This document shows, piece by piece, positions 60,201 to 64,000 of a DNA stretch of 64,000 bases. The position numbers and the translations under genes were made by a program. The stretch lies in NCBI GenBank assembly GCA_013399855.1, contig VXAY01002848.1:96977-160976 (forward strand), in the 5' to 3' direction. The notes under the pieces were generated by a model, which was given only the letters and a program-made list of their open reading frames with translations, was not told where the DNA came from and searched no databases. The stretch comes from Oxyruncus cristatus (lineage: Eukaryota > Chordata > Aves > Passeriformes > Cotingidae). Numbering within the stretch: the first letter of the stretch is position 1; each line of letters starts with the position of its first letter.

Positions 60201-63200
60201 CTTGCAGCTGTGCAGCAGTAGGATGTGCTCCAGCCTAATGTGCACAGCCCCTGAGCAGCGTTGGGCTAGTGGCTGGAAACCACTGCAGGTCCAAGTCCAC
60301 AATGATACCAAATTGCTAGAAACACACAGTTCTGAAACTGAAGAAACTTTAACCTTAACCTCTGATTAAACCAGTTCCACAGAAGTATGGATATAAAAGC
60401 AGCTCTAGCCCCGTGCGTGGCCAGAGTCCCTCCAAACCCCAGCAGTGATGCAGGCAATGAGCCAGCAGCAGTGTTGCCCTTGCTTTTCCTTCAGCTTTAA
60501 CACCACAGGGCTGACTTGGGCCAGGTAATAGCAACGGGAATGCTTTAACACATACTTCTAGTAATGATTCCAACAGAGAGTGTGCTCTGACTGCTCCTGT
60601 TCTATCTGGGGAGTTGGATGTAAGGGCTTAACTCTGGGGTCTCTGGTCTTAAAGCCGTCTCTCACTCTAGGGAAAAGCCCTGCTTCCAGAAGGGTGGCTT
60701 TCTGGCCTTTTCTAATATTAAAGCACTGCTCCCTCTATAATGGCATTGACCTCATTCTGGTTAGGTGCCTATGGTAATATCAGCAGTCATGAAAACTGAA
60801 TACAATGTAGGGGAGAAAAGATAGAAAACCCATCAGTGTTTCCACCATATATTTTTCCTAGCTTTATCCATTTAAAGTAGCATGGCTTCCCAGCAAGGTT
60901 AACAGGTAAGAGAAGGAGTTTAGTTTGGCACTTGGTTTGGTCTCCAGCACTGAACACTGTCCCACGCATGAGAGCACCGCATCACGACCCTGTTTGTTAG
61001 TCCCTGCCAGGAGCTCGAGGAACTGGGCGGGATCATGGGCCACGTGTTGGTGGGATGGAAAATGCGCCACTCAGCCTCTTCATGTCCACAACTGGTGACA
61101 ATCACAGGCATAAGGTCAGCATCTGAGCATCTTCAATAAAATGTTGTGGCACTAAAGCATGAAAACACTGCACTTCAGACTTAACTCTCCTTTAATGACA
61201 AAAATCCCCAGTGAATCTGTTCAGACTTAAGCAGAAACATCCAATGAACAGTGTTTTAAAGTGTTACAGGAGCACTTTTAAAATATATCTGCAGGCATCT
61301 TCTGTCTTGATTTTCACGCATTCTCAGTTCCAACCTTAGAGTGAAAAGAATATTTTCCCTGTATTGTGAAAGCAGAACAGCCCTATGCTGTGACACAAAT
61401 AGTGTTGGGGCACTATTTGATACAATTATTTTAGAACTGCTCTTTGCCTCTGCTTTTGAGACAGGTGTTATGAGGCAGGGATAGTGCCTGTGTTTGGGCT
61501 GGGAGTGAAAGTTGTAGAAAGGAAACAGGGATGTAGAGAACAAACAGGGACAATGCCAAATGGAATATCTTCAGATCAGCTGTGCAGAGAACAAAGGGGC
61601 TCACCACCTTTTAGTTTCTGTGAAAGAAGCATAAAAAAGAAGCTTCTTACTTCCTTATATGAGTAGGGGTGTACATATCCAGACGTATGTACATATATAG
61701 AAGTCTTTAAACGTTTTTAACAACTCTTCTCAGGAAAGAAGGACTTATAAAAATCAAGCAGCTGGAAATTAAGAGGAAGGAAAGTTACTGAGACTGTTTA
61801 AAATCCTAAATCTCATTTATGGCCTCTTTTAAAACTGGCTGATTGAATACGTGAGTGTTCCTCATAATAAATAGATGTATTTTGTTGTGCTGTCAGATTA
61901 CCTCATGGGAAAGATACCAGACTCTTAAAAGCAATCATAATCTGGTTATCAGTTGCAAACTCTATTGATTTATTTTTTAAATGAAAATGTAACTGGAAAG
62001 GTACAATATTTGCTTTTAAAAGATGACAATTTTCCTGACTTGTGTGGGTTGAGAATACAAGAGGCAGCTGATTGAAAGTCTGCAGATCCGATTGAAGAAT
62101 GAAACAGAAAATTTTTCCTGCATGAACTGAAGCATAGACAAATAGCCCAGTTTGCTGTGTTTATGATGGCTGTTAGTGGATCTGGGACCAGAGAGGGGGC
62201 AGGGATGAATAACATTCTATTGCTGTTTAGGGAAATTTTAAATGGAGCCACTGTGATCCTTTACTGGTTAAAGCTTCATCAGGGAATGAAAAATGACTCT
62301 TCTAGATAGTGGGTAAAGAAGCAAGAACTACTTGCAGATGGGTTTTGCATGTCAAGTGGGAATTGGTACCTCTTGGGCTAACGCGTATTTATGATGCAGG
62401 GTGCAGGCACAAGACTACTTCATTAGGCATTTTTTCAAGTCACAGAGACTGGAGAAAAATGTTCAGGAAAGTATATGTATGTCATTGAGAGAAATTTGCA
62501 AATGTGCAACACACCTCAATGGAAGTCAAAGAAAAAGAAAAGAAATAAAACAACCAGCCAACCAATCAAAAACCCCCAGACTTCCAGACGCATAGTTCAG
62601 TGCTGCTAGAAGAGATCAAAACTCATCTCAGAAATGTCGAGTATAGACATTTCACTGATGCTTTTTCATTTCTGTGACAATAAGAAAGGAAGGAAAAGCA
62701 GAAAGTGTAGATTTTGGAACATAAAGAGTTCAACGTTGAGCTGCCTCAAAAGGGTTCAGAAGCAAGCCTGTTCACTGTTTCTTTCCTGAGGTGTAGAGAG
62801 TCACTCCAGGAGGGAAAGCGTTTGTCTGCCAGCATCCCATTTGACCTTTTTGGTCCAATGAAGGGAGGGGACATAGGACCGTGGTCCTCTCTTGACCTCT
62901 CCCCTCATGACAAGCCATGGCTTTGTGGATTTATGGGGAGAGAAGACCGTCTGGTGGAAGACTGTCTTAAGTTCATTTCAGGAGTTTTGAGGTGGGGAGA
63001 GGGCAGAATTTATGAAGAACATGTCTTTTTAGAGTGGGCACCCACCAACCTGGAGCTGCTGGCCAGTGATTGGGTCCCCAGATGCTACTGTCCAGCCCTG
63101 AGGGCACAATTTCCATAAAAACCCCATGTCTGTGTTTGGGTTTGCATTAAATTCATCCTCCTCCCAGGCTTCTCAGGTGGTGGATTTAGTCATTACTGTT

Positions 63201-63696
63201 TTGCATCAACTTACTTCTAGAAATGGGATGGTATTACAGTGATTTGATGGAAAATAGTATCTCCAACTCTTCCAAGGAAACTGCGACATGCAGACTTGCT
63301 GACAGCCCGTTTCGCCTCCAAATTTAATTAGTTCTACTAGGACTAGTGTAGAAATCAGTCTTCTATTATCCCATAGTCAGACTGCTCTCTGTGCAGCACT
63401 AAACATAGACTGAAAATCCATGAGGAGCCTCACTAGGACACTGAAAAAATTGGTATTTATGAACAAGCTAAAGGGTAAAAGACTAAGATAAGAACTTTGC
63501 TCTAACAATTGCTTGGTGCTTATTTCAATTAAAATAATGAACAAAAACAAAGGCATGCCATATAAAATGAGCTTTCTAGAAGCAAACAAGTGCACATGAG
63601 GCATAATGGCTACTGAAAAGGATAGCCTGCTGATGAATAATAAAACTTTTGACACTTTTAACTCATTCTTTAAATGTTCCTGCAGGAGAGATTATC

Positions 63697-63701
<5 letters not shown>
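57237..63701. other. Intergenic, no gene recognised
   Basis: This is 6.5 kb without a supported exon. It contains a perfect 10-bp stem-loop at 58847-58872. The 134-codon + strand ORF at 62714-63118 has a fairly ordinary amino-acid mix, but I recognise no domain, and its start has no convincing context. It is not called as a gene. Confidence 0.5.
58847..58872. repeat. Perfect inverted repeat (10-bp arms, 6-base loop)
   Basis: The left arm 'taaaccagtg' and right arm 'cactggttta' are exact reverse complements around the loop 'caacta'. No T-run or other terminator or RNA-gene context is present. Confidence 0.9.

Positions 63702-63761
<60 letters not shown>
63702..63761. repeat. 60-base homopolymer A run
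   Basis: Sixty consecutive A residues, preceded by an AATAAA at 63639-63644 and flanked by 'gattatcaaagt' and 'gtgtgcctta'. It produces the spurious poly-lysine ORFs at 63606-63879. I could not recognise a source transcript upstream or a clear target-site duplication. Confidence 0.97.
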
Positions 63762-63763
<2 letters not shown>

Positions 63764-64000
63764 GTGCCTTAAAGCATTTTTTTCATTCTTTCAAGTGTAA
63801 GAAGCTGCAACCCCAGGAAAGCATAAAAGAGTTATATTTCCATTGTGATAATTTCAAACTTCATATTAAAAGTATATAAAATTGTGTAAAACTACAGACA
63901 CAAATAACAGGTGAATATTTAAACCAAAATGCATTTGCATTTTCCACAAGTCTGGGTTTACTTTTGCAGAGGTTTTATACCAGAAAACCTTATTCAAATC
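63762..64000. other. Right window edge, nothing recognised
   Basis: AT-rich sequence after the poly(A) run, with no feature I can support. Confidence 0.6.

Noticed and set aside
63606..63879. Poly-lysine ORFs
   Set aside because: They are translations of the 60-base A run.
1..64000. CRISPR arrays, tRNA or rRNA genes, bacterial operons
   Set aside because: No regularly spaced direct repeats, no tRNA-like T-arm and acceptor pattern, and no rRNA core sequence were seen. The window is clearly vertebrate nuclear DNA.

Overview
The window looks like bird nuclear DNA. It is intron-rich and moderately AT-rich. Its interspersed repeats are 5'-truncated CR1 LINE copies and solo LTRs of a type I recognise from avian genomes. 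There is no sign of bacterial or organelle organisation: no operons, ribosome binding sites or densely packed ORFs. The LTR family points to a neoavian bird, perhaps a passerine, but I cannot fix the species.

The only gene I can support is the 3' end of OXCT1 (mitochondrial succinyl-CoA:3-ketoacid CoA transferase, SCOT) on the + strand. Four coding exons are present: 7671-7760, 12816-12896, 14842-14943 and 20969-21004. All junctions are GT/AG and in phase 0. Together they encode the C-terminal 102 residues, which align without gaps to the end of vertebrate SCOT. The catalytic glutamate and the N-terminal domains lie upstream of the window. If the human 17-exon structure is conserved these are exons 14-17. 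Bases 1-7670 are the 3' part of the preceding intron. The 3' UTR starts at 21005, with candidate poly(A) signals at 22063 and 24846.

From about 24.9 kb to the right edge (39 kb) I see no protein-coding exon. In mammals the next gene 3' of OXCT1 is PLCXD3; I looked for its first coding exon and did not find it, so it probably lies further right. This intergenic part holds CR1 fragments (36.6, 36.9, 39.1, 49.2, 51.4 and 54.5 kb), a nearly intact solo LTR (40690-41186), an older relic of a related LTR (25740-25965), microsatellites, A/C-rich tracts and a 60-base poly(A) run near the right end. Human OXCT1 is on 5p, which corresponds to the chicken Z chromosome, so the window is probably Z-linked.

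The clearest anomaly is technical. A 110-bp exact direct repeat at 17202-17311 and 17313-17422 is separated by a single N inside a long pyrimidine tract, and is almost certainly a false duplication at a contig join. I found no convincing new biological system. The remaining findings are modest: repeat relics, unusual low-complexity DNA, a changed SCOT C-terminus and candidate structural or regulatory sequences.
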